Positions 34,527 through 42,457 of a stretch of DNA of 64,000 nucleotides are shown in pieces. Numbering within the stretch: position 1 is the first letter of the stretch; each line of letters begins with the position of its first letter. A program made the translations under genes and the position numbers. The notes under the pieces are model-generated. The model worked only from the letters and a program-made list of their open reading frames with translations. It made no database searches and was not told the origin of the DNA. This stretch comes from Corynebacterium coyleae (lineage in GTDB: Bacteria > Actinomycetota > Actinomycetes > Mycobacteriales > Mycobacteriaceae): the NCBI RefSeq assembly GCF_030408635.1, contig NZ_CP047198.1, forward strand, positions 310,001-374,000, given 5' to 3'.

Positions 34527-35381
34527 ATGAGCTTTCCGGCAACCGTTCTGCGCGTTCTCGTCGCCTCCCCATCCGACGTACCCGATGCCCGAGATGCAGT
34601 CGAGGGCGCTCTGCACTCATGGAATCGACTCCACGCGACGACTCGGAATGTAGTCTTACTGCCGTGGCGGTGGGAGACCAATTCTGTACCGCTGCTCGGA
34701 GGTCACTCTCAGGAGATCATCAACACCCAGGGAGTCGACGGAGCCGACATCGTGGTCGCGCTCTTCGGCAGCCGACTCGGCTCACCAACACCAGATGCAG
34801 TGTCGGGAACAGTTGAAGAGATTGAGCGAGCAGTAAACAGCGGGAAACCGGTACACCTGTTTTTCTCAAGAGCCCCACTGCCTCATGACGTCGATACTGC
34901 GCAACTCGAGGGTCTCCGAAATTTCAAGAATGAAATCAAGGAGCGGGGACTGCTCGGAGAATTCGATGACATCCGCCAACTGGAGAACCAAGTCTGGGCT
35001 GCCGTCGAGCATGACCTAGTCAAAATCGATCTCTCCGTGGTCGGGGTGCGCCATGAGCCGCTCGGCGTCCGCTTCCGCGTCGAGTCAAAGAGCGAGCGAC
35101 ACGAAAAGGAAATTGACAAGCGCGGCAAGATCAAATAGGAAACGAAACACTGGTTTGAGGTTACCAATACTGGTGATCTCGCTGCTGAAGCGGTGACCTT
35201 CGAAGGCCAAGCCGCATCGGGCCTTATGAGACTCCTTGTGGATGATCAGCCAATCACGCTGGAACCTGGGGTCATCTGGAAAGTGCCAGTCTCGTATTCG
35301 ATGGGCACCGCAGGCACAAAGCTAACCGTTCACTGGGTCGAAGATAATGAAAAACAGTCGAAGACTTTCGACGTCCAATGA
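34527..35381 (+). pseudogene. DUF4062/TIR-like protein with in-frame TAG
   Basis: From ATG 34527: TVLRVLVASPSDVPDARDAV, NVVLLPWRWETNSVPLLGGH, IINTQGVDGADIVVALFGSR and SGTVEEIERAVNSGKPVHLF. This is the nucleotide-hydrolase-like fold annotated DUF4062, often an effector in bacterial defence genes. A TAG at 35136-35138 ends the 203-residue product, but the same frame continues (ETKHWFEVTNTGDLAAEAVT, then WKVPVSYSMGTAGTKLTVHW) as an Ig-like domain to a stop at 35379-35381. A single substitution (for example from TAC or TAT) would account for the stop. It is the last gene before the right end of the 26.8 kb block. Confidence 0.65.
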
Positions 35382-35407
35382 AGCGCGAGGTTACGTCGGT
35401 GAACCAG

Positions 35408-38203
35408 TCAGGCAGCTAAATCGTAGTTCGCGCGCGTTTGTATCCGTCGTGGCATGAAAGTTTCCAGGATGTGCACGCTCTCGTCCGTAAGCCCGCGGCC
35501 GAAGTGTTTCTTCGACACGTCATCGGCAGCGCGAAGGATAAAGTCCACGATCTCCACTGGGGTGTAGACGATGCCAAGCTTGTCGGCGTCGCGCTTGAAT
35601 GCCTTTTGGAAGAAGCGTTCGTAGAGTTCCTTGATCACCTGCTGCTTCCCGGACGCGCTCGTGACCTCGGAAGCGCGCACACGCACCGAGGCGTAGAACT
35701 TCTCTAGCGAATCAGTCTCAGCATCCAGATCACTATCGTCGAGCGCGTCGACCATGCGCTGCATGACCTGGGAGACCGGGTTATGGGCAGCGAAGTCATG
35801 TTCGCTGAACAGCGCGTCAAACACTGGGGCGGTAATGAGGTGCTGTGAAAGCATGCTGATCGCTTCGGCATCAGAGATTGAGTCGTTGAGGTTTCCGCGC
35901 AAGCCTTCCACGAAAGTTTCGAACTCACGCTGGAGTTTCGGACTCGCAGTTTCCAGAAGCTTATTGATTCGGGTGATCTGGTTTTCAGCGATTACCGCGA
36001 CATCGTCGGCCCAGTCTTCCCAGTAGGTTCGGGTGCCGACCTTGTCCACGAGCTTGGTGTAGATCGCTTCCTGCCACTTCTCTAGGGAGAAGAGTGCAAC
36101 TTGCTCGGAGGTGAGCTCCGAGGTCTCATAACCAGGGGTGGAGTCGTTCTTATCGAGCTCTGCCTTTGCTTTTTCGACTTCGACGTGAGTGACATCGATC
36201 GGGAGCTCATCAGGCTTGTCACCGTTCAAACCGATCGAGTTCACCTTGGCGTTGAAGCGGTCATCGTGCGCACGCAGTGCGTTGAGAATCTGCCAAACCA
36301 CTTTGAAACGAACGTTGTCGTTCAGCGCTTCGGATGGTGACTTCCCTGGAGGAACCGCGACGGGGAGGATGATGTAGCCGTAGTCCTTGCCTTCCGACTT
36401 GCGCATCACGCGGCCGACCGACTGAACCACGTCGACCATGGAATTGCGCGGGTTGAAGAAGATCACCGAGTCCAAACCAGGCACGTCAACGCCCTCAGAG
36501 AGACACCGCGCGTTGGTGAGGATGCGAGTTTCGTCCGGCTCCATGGATGCCTCGAGCCATGCGATCTTGTTGCCGCGCTCCATCGCGTTCATACTGCCGT
36601 CGACGTGCTGTACCGCGACGGACAAATCCACGTTGTGAAGAGAAACATCGTTGGTCGCAGCATGCTCGCGAAGCGTTTGTTGGTGGCTTGCGATGAGTCC
36701 CGGGTACGTTTCCGCGATCAGCTTCGAAGTCTTGATGTCCTTCGCGAAGGCAACGGTGCGCTGCATCGGTGCAGCATCTTCCTCAAATCCGCCTTTTTGC
36801 CCTTGCAACTTGCCGGAGCGCTTTGCGAGTGCGTTCCACGCACCGATCATCGCTGAAGCGGTGGTCAGGTTCATGCCTTCCTGCGTGTGCCGAACCAGTG
36901 CTTCGGCAGCAACGTCCTCGTCCACGGTCATCACCAAGACGCGATAGTCGGTGAGCAGGCCCTTATCCACCGCTTCACCAAATCCGAGTCGGTGAAACTC
37001 TGGACCGTAGATGGCCTCGTCGTCCATGGAAGCCAGTTCGGCTGAGTGTTCTTCGGTTTTGGTTTTGACGGAGTCGTCGAAAAGCCGTGGTGTCGCGGTC
37101 ATGTACAGACGACGAGCAGCCTTGATGTAGTCGGCATCATGGATTCGAACGAAATTGGATTCATCCGCTCCGGCGAGTGTGACGCCGGTGGTGCGGTGAG
37201 CCTCGTCGCAGATAACGAGGTCGAAATCGTCGAGGCCCTTCGCCTGAGCATCATGAACAGCGGGCAAGGACTGGTAGGTGGAAAAGACGACGTGCAGACC
37301 ATTGGCGCGCTTTCCTTGCGAGAAAAGAGTAGCGATGTCGTCGCCATCAGTGGAGACAGGGACCTCGAGGTCGTACGAGGCAATGTCTTCGGCCTGGCGG
37401 CTGGCCTTGTTATCGGAGCAAACCGCGAAGCTCTTCAGATCTAGGCGAGCCTGCGCAGTCCACTCGCGAAGTGTTTGTGCGAGCAGTGCGATGGAAGGAA
37501 CGAGGAAGAGGACGCGGGCGCGGCCCCCCTTGTCCTTTGCAACTTGTTCAGCTAGGCGGAGCGCAGTGAACGTCTTGCCTGTGCCGCAGGCCATGATGAG
37601 CTTGCCGCGGTCGTGGGTATTGAACCCAGCCATGACGTTCTCGATCGCCTGCTGCTGGTGCGGACGCGGCTCGAAGGTTTCGCGCCGGGTGAGGCGAACC
37701 TGCATCTCGGAGCCGGGGAACACAACATCCCAGTTCACGGGTGATTCTGCGATCTGATTAAAGCCGATACGACTGGTGGGGATCTGCTGGTTTTCTAGAG
37801 CATCTTCCGCATTTTTCGACCACTTATCGGTCGTTGAAATGATGTAGCGGTGAACGAAGTGTTCGACGCTCGACTCAGTCTCAAACGAGCGGCCGGAGGC
37901 CTCGAAGAACGAATCGATGTGCTGCTTCTGGATGCTCGTGGTCGGCTTGTAGAACTTGGCCTGGATTGCCACCCATTTACCGTCATCCTTGCGGCGCGCA
38001 ACCAAGTCAATGCCCGTATCGGCCTTGCCACCGTTGTAGCGCCACTTATCCCAACGCTGAACCTCATCGAACTGCGCAGAGAGAACAGGATCGGTTTTGA
38101 AGAAGTTAACCATCAACTTCTCAAACGCGATCCCGTACTTGCCCTGAGGCTGATTCTCACGGAGCTGATCGAGGACTTCGCTGAATGACGACATGAGCAT
38201 CAT
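35408..38203 (-). pseudogene. Type ISP restriction-modification enzyme, N-terminal half (nuclease and helicase)
   Basis: 931 residues, of which the first about 913 are native and the last 18 come from inserted DNA. Order: Mrr-like PD-(D/E)XK nuclease (GIDLVARRKD...WVAIQAKFYKP, about 65-100), SF2 translocase with Walker A MACGTGKTFTALRL (about 200), motif II VICDEAHRTTG (about 325), motif III TATPR and motif VI QSVGRVMRKSEG (about 600), a helical coupler, and the start of the methyltransferase (LGIVYTPVEIVDFILRAADD) up to VHIL. The next residue should be D of motif I, found at 8647-8649. Start chosen as ATG 38203. As split, neither cutting nor methylation should work. Confidence 0.93.
35438..35462 (-). 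other. Right attachment arm of the 26.8 kb element
   Basis: Read inward on the minus strand: a 9-base spacer, then GCCACGACGGATACAA, 14 of 16 identical to the left arm at the same distance from the crossover. The dinucleotide GA (minus strand) is at 35463-35464. Confidence 0.75.
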
Positions 38204-38404
38204 TTTGCCCCTAAGGTGCAATTCTTTCGCTTTAGGGGGTGTTTATTTTCCCAGATCACATCGATCAAGGCCGTTACACTCGAGATCGCCACGGTATCGA
38301 GGCGGGGACGCCGGTGCTCGGGTGTGCGGTCTGCAGGTGCATCGTCGCTCCTTGGGGGCAGGGCGCAGCGGGGTTCGTCGATAAGTGATGGCGCTATGGA
38401 GCCG
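38204..38404. other. Promoter region of the type ISP gene
   Basis: About 200 bases without a gene. It contains one copy of the recurrent word TCGTCGATAAG (38375-38385) near the vapC stop. Confidence 0.5.
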
Positions 38405-38806
38405 CTACACCCGCCAGTCCTCTACTTGTAGCAATGGGACACGGGAGAACTCCCGGGTGTTGGCGGTAACGAGAACGCAGTCGTTTGCCCGTGCCTGAGC
38501 TGCTATCCACAAATCGTTGGGACCGATTGGCTGCCCGATCGCCTCTAGCTCCAAACGGATGTCAGCGTAAAGAGCTGCCTCGGGCGCTCCGGTTCCGACT
38601 ACCTGATACGCCTGTTCGAGTTGCTTGACAGCATCGGTCCGACGAATCGACGTTGACTTACCCGCACCAACCCGCAGCTCTCCAAGGACAATGGAAGACA
38701 GCACGATGTCGTCGGCTCGAGTTACGCGCATGCGTTCGAGGATATTGGCGTTACTGCGACGAAGGGCATCGATCCACACATTTGTGTCTAGGAGGAAGCG
38801 CATCAT
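38405..38806 (-). CDS. vapC: VapC-type PIN-domain toxin
   Basis: A 133-residue PIN ribonuclease: the first acidic residue in FLLDTNVWIDALR, then SSIVLGELRVGAGKS with the glutamate, NDLWIAAQARANDCVLVTAN with the central aspartate, and the end VEDWRV. These match the four acidic residues that bind magnesium in VapC toxins, which cut tRNA or rRNA. The start overlaps vapB by 4 bases. It looks complete and, with vapB, forms a stabilising module beside the split restriction gene. Confidence 0.92.
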   Translation of the reverse strand: MMRFLLDTNVWIDALRRSNANILERMRVTRADDIVLSSIVLGELRVGAGKSTSIRRTDAVKQLEQAYQVVGTGAPEAALYADIRLELEAIGQPIGPNDLWIAAQARANDCVLVTANTREFSRVPLLQVEDWRV

Positions 38807-39069
38807 TCATCCCACTTTGGGATCGGATCTAGGGGGAGATCAGAGGGTTCTTCGAACTCGTCCGCCCACCCATCCGGTAAATCGGCAGTGATCACATCGA
38901 GCACATCGAGAGCCGAGAGCGGCTCAGGAGAGACGTAAAGCTTACCCCCAATCTTTTTCAGCCAAACCGTTTCAGAATCGAAACGAAAGTCCTTAGGAAT
39001 TCGGATTGCTTGACTGTTGCCCGACATGAAGACCGTGGTTTCGACGGAGTCTGCAGCAGCCTCAGTCAT
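38803..39069 (-). CDS. vapB: VapB-type antitoxin (AbrB/SpoVT fold)
   Basis: 88 residues from ATG 39069 (AGGAGG five bases upstream; an earlier GTG adds two residues). The front TTVFMSGNSQAIRIPKDFRF is the swapped-hairpin DNA-binding fold shared with AbrB. The acidic C-terminal tail (LPDGWADEFEEPSDLPLDPI) is the toxin-binding part. It heads the operon and should repress the palindromic operator at 39081-39104. Confidence 0.9.
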   Translation of the reverse strand: MTEAAADSVETTVFMSGNSQAIRIPKDFRFDSETVWLKKIGGKLYVSPEPLSALDVLDVITADLPDGWADEFEEPSDLPLDPIPKWDE

Positions 39070-39080
39070 GAACACCTCCT

Positions 39081-39104
39081 CGTATATATGACGTAATATA
39101 TACG
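39081..39104. promoter_or_regulatory. Operator of vapBC
   Basis: CGTATATAT-GACGTA-ATATATACG, 9-base perfect arms, directly upstream of the vapB ribosome-binding site. AT-rich and overlapping the likely -10 region. Confidence 0.65.
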
Positions 39105-39131
39105 GTTTGGGACGTCAGGACGAGCACTCCG

Positions 39132-39159
39132 GCTAGAAAAGCTCCCGCACCGCAGCCCG
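39132..39159 (+). repeat. Direct repeat of menE 3' end, copy 1
   Basis: 28 bases beginning GCTAGAAAAGCTCCCGCACC, 27 of 28 identical to 41218-41245. It supplies the last codons and stop of the exonuclease gene. Confidence 0.85.
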
Positions 39160-40152
39160 CGCTGCCCAGGTATCGCGTGGGATGGTCAGGGCGCCGGTGA
39201 AGGCGACGCGATCGCCGGGGTGCAGGGTGAAGGTGGAAGGGGTTGGGCCGGTAAGGGGGTCGTCGAGAAGCGAATGCACGAGAGCGGGATCAACGCCGAG
39301 CGCTTCTGCAATGCTGAGCAGGGTTGCGCGTTCCTCGTCGGTGATTATGCCGTCTGACCAGGCTTCGACGGCGAGTTGGCGGGTGAACTCCTCGTTGATC
39401 GCCTCGACGTCGTCGGAGCTTAGGCCTGCGGCAATGGCGGTGGATTCGAGTTGGCGCATCTCGGTACGGGAAATTTCGCGGTCTACAAGCGCGCGGGTCA
39501 GTTCGGCGCGGTAGGTGGCTTCATCCTTGGTGCCGGTCGTCGGCAATGTGCGCGAAAGCTGGCCTGCCCAAGACGGCGCGCCACCGCGGGGAAGTGTGCG
39601 GACCTCGGACGCGGGTGTGGTGAACAGCGCAGCCGGAAAGTGAACGATATCCGCGTGGTGGTTCGCGTGCAGGTACGCGAGGAGATCGGCGGTGGCCTGG
39701 GCATCGGCAAGCGCAGAGTGCGCCAAACGGTTGTGGATCTGTGCGATGGCAAGCGCCTCGCTGAGTTTGCCCACGCCAAGGTGCTGCTTGGTCAGACGCA
39801 TCGTGTCCAACCACTCGCACATGCCATCCTCCGCGCCCGCGCGTGCGAACTCGTTGGCAAGGAAGCGGCGCTCAAACGACGCATTATGCGCCACCAACGT
39901 GCGGCCGTTCAGCAGCGCACCAAGATACGCGGCGATGTCGCGGAACACCGGCGCATCCACGACGTCCGTCGCCGTGATCTTATGGATGTAACTGTTCGGA
40001 ATGTCACGCTCCGGCTGGATCAACGTCTCCCACGTGCCCTCCACCGTGAGGTCGGGGCGCAGCAACACCACGCCTATCTCCACGATGCGATCGAGATTGC
40101 TCAGCCCCGTCGTCTCCAGATCGACCACCGCAAACCCGTGCTGCCGGTTCAT
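39133..40152 (-). CDS. DnaQ-like 3'-5' exonuclease with chimeric C-terminus
   Basis: 339 residues. The exonuclease domain (1-165) has ExoI FAVVDLETTGL with D and E, ExoII VAHNASFERRFL and ExoIII HSALADAQAT with H and D. A helical TerB-like region follows (IITDEERATLLSIAEALGVD), then the start of a BRCT domain (HPGDRVAFTGALTIPRDTWA) that breaks off at ARAAVRELF. The last eight codons and stop are the same 28-base sequence that ends menE, so the BRCT domain has been replaced by the menE tail. Homologues with a whole BRCT are about 50-60 residues longer. Nuclease function is probably kept. Confidence 0.85.
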   Translation of the reverse strand: MNRQHGFAVVDLETTGLSNLDRIVEIGVVLLRPDLTVEGTWETLIQPERDIPNSYIHKITATDVVDAPVFRDIAAYLGALLNGRTLVAHNASFERRFLANEFARAGAEDGMCEWLDTMRLTKQHLGVGKLSEALAIAQIHNRLAHSALADAQATADLLAYLHANHHADIVHFPAALFTTPASEVRTLPRGGAPSWAGQLSRTLPTTGTKDEATYRAELTRALVDREISRTEMRQLESTAIAAGLSSDDVEAINEEFTRQLAVEAWSDGIITDEERATLLSIAEALGVDPALVHSLLDDPLTGPTPSTFTLHPGDRVAFTGALTIPRDTWAARAAVRELF

Positions 40153-40349
40153 TCCTGTTCCTTATATCTGAACTGCGTAAGCGCGATTTTCGACGCCACC
40201 ATCAACCTAAAGCACGCGCCGACGCGGTCAGGTGGGGAGTCGGTCGGGTGTTCGATGGTGCGCAAATTGTCAACCCAGAGTTGACAAACGTGTTCGAAAG
40301 AAAGCTGGTATGAAATCAGGTACTAGCCGGATGGGGAAGGAAGAGAACG
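40153..40349. promoter_or_regulatory. Intergenic region with perfect palindrome
   Basis: TTGTCAAC-CCAGA-GTTGACAA at 40267-40287 has perfect 8-base arms. It lies between divergent genes, about 60 bases before a small HicB-like gene, as expected for an autoregulator's operator. No gene is seen in the rest. Confidence 0.55.
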
Positions 40350-40541
40350 ATGACAGTTTTTACGGTTGATGCTGAGCGCTCGCCAGGTGGTGTATGGGTG
40401 CTCGAATGCAAGGAGCTCGGCGTGGTCTCTCAAACCGAGAACCTAGAGCTGGCTGAGGCAGAGGTACGCGAAGCAATTGCGTTTCAGTCCGGACTTCGTG
40501 CCGACGAGTTTGAGGTTGAGGTGGCTGCGATGGAACCGTAG
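40350..40541 (+). CDS. Small HicB-like protein
   Basis: 63 residues: FTVDAERSPGGVWVLECKEL, GVVSQTENLELAEAEVREAI, the beta-beta-alpha plan of HicB-type partial RNase H folds (short 'w.a.c.elg..sqg.tleeA' pattern). It lacks a DNA-binding tail, and there is no HicA toxin beside it. It may be an orphan antitoxin. GGAAGG upstream supports the ATG. Confidence 0.6.
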   Translation: MTVFTVDAERSPGGVWVLECKELGVVSQTENLELAEAEVREAIAFQSGLRADEFEVEVAAMEP

Positions 40542-40566
40542 GCGGCTTCGTCACGTCTAACTCAAT

Positions 40567-41007
40567 ATGAAGAACTCGATCTACTTACCGTGGCTGCTTA
40601 CAGGGTTGGCTGTCGCCACATCAGTGGGGTATGCAATTGTGCTTGCTCTGGGGCCACCAAATATGACCGTGCCTGTACTGGACTTTTCTGCAAAGGTTAT
40701 CGGCCCAGTGGGTGCAGCACTCATTGCATGGGCAGGTGTTTCCCACACAGTGATGAACACGCGGGTGCAGGACACAGCGAAGGAATGGCATCACGACCTG
40801 AGGTGGGCGTCAGAGCTGTGTGCGTCGGAGAAACCGCTCGATGTTGCGATTGGGATCGCAGTGCTCGGTGAACTTAATGACCATAGTCTCCTAGCGCCCG
40901 ACCAAGTTAAGATGGTTCGCACTATCTCAGAAACGATCACTGGGGAATTTCTTCACGGTATCGACACAGCACTGAAGGGAGTGGGCGACGATGGCGCAAC
41001 GCGATAA
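40567..41007 (+). CDS. Small membrane protein of unknown function
   Basis: 146 residues with two membrane helices (WLLTGLAVATSVGYAIVLAL and VIGPVGAALIAWAGVSHTVM) and a soluble helical tail (KEWHHDLRWASELCASEKPL, then MVRTISETITGEFLHGIDTA). I recognise no family; the plan resembles small inner-membrane proteins found in mobile islands. It overlaps the next gene by 17 bases, so the two are probably co-translated. Confidence 0.6.
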   Translation: MKNSIYLPWLLTGLAVATSVGYAIVLALGPPNMTVPVLDFSAKVIGPVGAALIAWAGVSHTVMNTRVQDTAKEWHHDLRWASELCASEKPLDVAIGIAVLGELNDHSLLAPDQVKMVRTISETITGEFLHGIDTALKGVGDDGATR

Positions 41008-41215
41008 CTCCAATGTGGGCCAGCCGCTGGTCGTCGCTAAGCGACCGCCCCACATCGGCGAAATTGCAGCAGCGAAGCTCTTGATCAAAATGGTTGAACG
41101 CGGTCAGATCGACCGGGAGATCACTCCGTTGCTGCGCTGGATTGCCGAGTATGGCGACGTGGACGAGAGTCGAGTTCCCGACATCGTGCTTCAGCCCCGC
41201 GACCAGTCTGCCTAA
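40991..41215 (+). CDS. Hypothetical 74-residue protein
   Basis: A soluble, mixed-charge peptide (HIGEIAAAKLLIKMVERGQI, then LLRWIAEYGDVDESRVPDIV) whose ATG lies within the end of the membrane protein gene. No family recognised. It stops three bases before the menE-tail direct repeat, so it is the last gene of the 2 kb bracketed segment. Confidence 0.55.
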   Translation: MAQRDNSNVGQPLVVAKRPPHIGEIAAAKLLIKMVERGQIDREITPLLRWIAEYGDVDESRVPDIVLQPRDQSA

Positions 41216-41217
41216 CC

Positions 41218-41245
41218 GCTAGAACAGCTCCCGCACCGCAGCCCG
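41218..41245 (+). repeat. Direct repeat of menE 3' end, copy 2 (genuine menE end)
   Basis: 28 bases beginning GCTAGAACAGCTCCCGCACC, one mismatch to 39132-39159. Confidence 0.85.
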
Positions 41246-42370
41246 GTCGACCTTGCCCGGACCCAACTGGGGCAGCGCCGGCACAACCTTGAGTTCCTTC
41301 GGTACTTGCCAGCGTGCGATTTCACCGGTGTCCTCGGCGTCCGCAAACGCGTCCATGATGTCCGCCACGCTCGCAGACCCGGTGTACGCAGCGCAGATGC
41401 GTTCGCCGAAGCGCGCATCTTGCTTACCGACGACACACGCACCCGTCACCCCATCCACCTTGAGCAGGAACGTCTCCAGCACTTCGGGGTGGAGTTTGAG
41501 GCCGCCGGAGTCGATGATGTTGTCGATGCGTCCGTGGACGGTGAGGTGGTCGTCGATAAGTGAACCCGCGTCGGAGGTGCGGAACCAGCCGTCCTTGAGA
41601 TCGTCGGAGGGCGCCTGCGATCCGACATTGCGGTAGCCGCGCGCGACCATGGGGCCGCCGAGGTGGATGCGGCCGTCGATGATTTTCACGCGGGCGCCGG
41701 CGATGGGCACGCCGTCGTAGACGCAGCCGCCGGAGGTTTCCGACGAGCCGTAGGTGGTCACCACGTTGATGCGCAGTTTCTTTGCCGACTCGAGCAGGCG
41801 CGGGTTGGTCGCCGCCCCGCCGACCAGCACCGCGGAGAAGGTCCGCAACGCGTCGATGCCCTTGAGCGTCGAGGTCGCCTTGGCCAGCTGCATCGGCGTC
41901 AACGCCGTGTAGGTGCGCTCGCCGGTGCTGGCCAGGTCGTGGGCGTGGTGGGCGAACTCAGCGACATCGAAACCATACGTGAGGTCCACAAACGCCGGCT
42001 CCACGCCCGCGACCATGCTGCGCACCAGCACCTGCAGGCCCGCGATGTACGCCGCCGGCATAGCCAGCAGCCACTGGCCTTCGCCGCCGAGCGCCTGGTG
42101 GGTCGCGTCCGCGCTCGAGATCAGGTTCGCCGGGGTCAGCATCGCGCCCTTCGGCTTGCCCGTGGACCCGGAGGTGGAGACGACGAGGGCGATGTCGTCG
42201 TCGATAGGCGCGCCGGGCTCCAACGTGTTGCGCAGCAGGTTCGTGCGCGCCGGGTCGTTCGTCGGCACCGGCAATAGCGCGCGCTGGCCGGTCAACGCCT
42301 CCTCGAGCGCGGGCATGATAGCCAGCGGATTCGCGGGATCGACGGGCAGAAGTTCGAGCAGGTTGGTCAC
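41219..42370 (-). CDS. menE: o-Succinylbenzoate-CoA ligase
   Basis: 383 residues from GTG 42370 (longer frames upstream read through the divergent gene). An adenylate-forming enzyme: phosphate loop VVSTSGSTGKPKGAM (about residue 65), YGSSETSGGCVYDG for the adenine site, the hinge VHGRIDNIIDSGGLKLHPEV, and the catalytic lysine near the end (LGPGKVDRAAV). It activates o-succinylbenzoate with ATP and CoA in menaquinone synthesis, between MenC and MenB. Short forms of this length are usual in actinobacteria. The men genes here are spread over 22 kb with other genes between. Confidence 0.93.
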   Translation of the reverse strand: MTNLLELLPVDPANPLAIMPALEEALTGQRALLPVPTNDPARTNLLRNTLEPGAPIDDDIALVVSTSGSTGKPKGAMLTPANLISSADATHQALGGEGQWLLAMPAAYIAGLQVLVRSMVAGVEPAFVDLTYGFDVAEFAHHAHDLASTGERTYTALTPMQLAKATSTLKGIDALRTFSAVLVGGAATNPRLLESAKKLRINVVTTYGSSETSGGCVYDGVPIAGARVKIIDGRIHLGGPMVARGYRNVGSQAPSDDLKDGWFRTSDAGSLIDDHLTVHGRIDNIIDSGGLKLHPEVLETFLLKVDGVTGACVVGKQDARFGERICAAYTGSASVADIMDAFADAEDTGEIARWQVPKELKVVPALPQLGPGKVDRAAVRELF

Positions 42371-42457
42371 AGCGTACGAGCGTAGCCGGTGGGATATCGC
42401 GCGCCGCGAAGGCCGTGACGTGTAACACCTGTTTGCGAGCCCACCGATAGAACAAGC

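Larger units (their letters stand above)
8650..35462. mobile_element. 26.8 kb putative integrative element inserted in the type ISP gene
   Basis: Both halves of one restriction-modification gene abut this block. Reading the minus strand, the N-terminal half ends ...CACATCCTG-GA and the C-terminal half begins GA-TCCGTTTACG; joining them on a single GA restores the codons for H-I-L-D-P-F. Read inward, the two ends carry GTCACGATGGATACAA and GCCACGACGGATACAA, 14 of 16 bases alike and both exactly 9 bases from the edge. A 2-base crossover flanked by inverted half-sites is the signature of large serine recombinases, two of which are encoded inside (24242-27301). The block carries iron-uptake genes, prophage remnants and IS elements. 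The recombinases lie 8 kb from the nearest end, so the present content is probably a composite. Confidence 0.8.

Noticed and set aside
8818-35410. GTGAACCAGTC shared by both ends of the element as the attachment core
   Set aside because: It lies 50-170 bases inside the edges at different distances, whereas the gene-junction evidence fixes the crossover at GA. It may still be a minor shared sequence.
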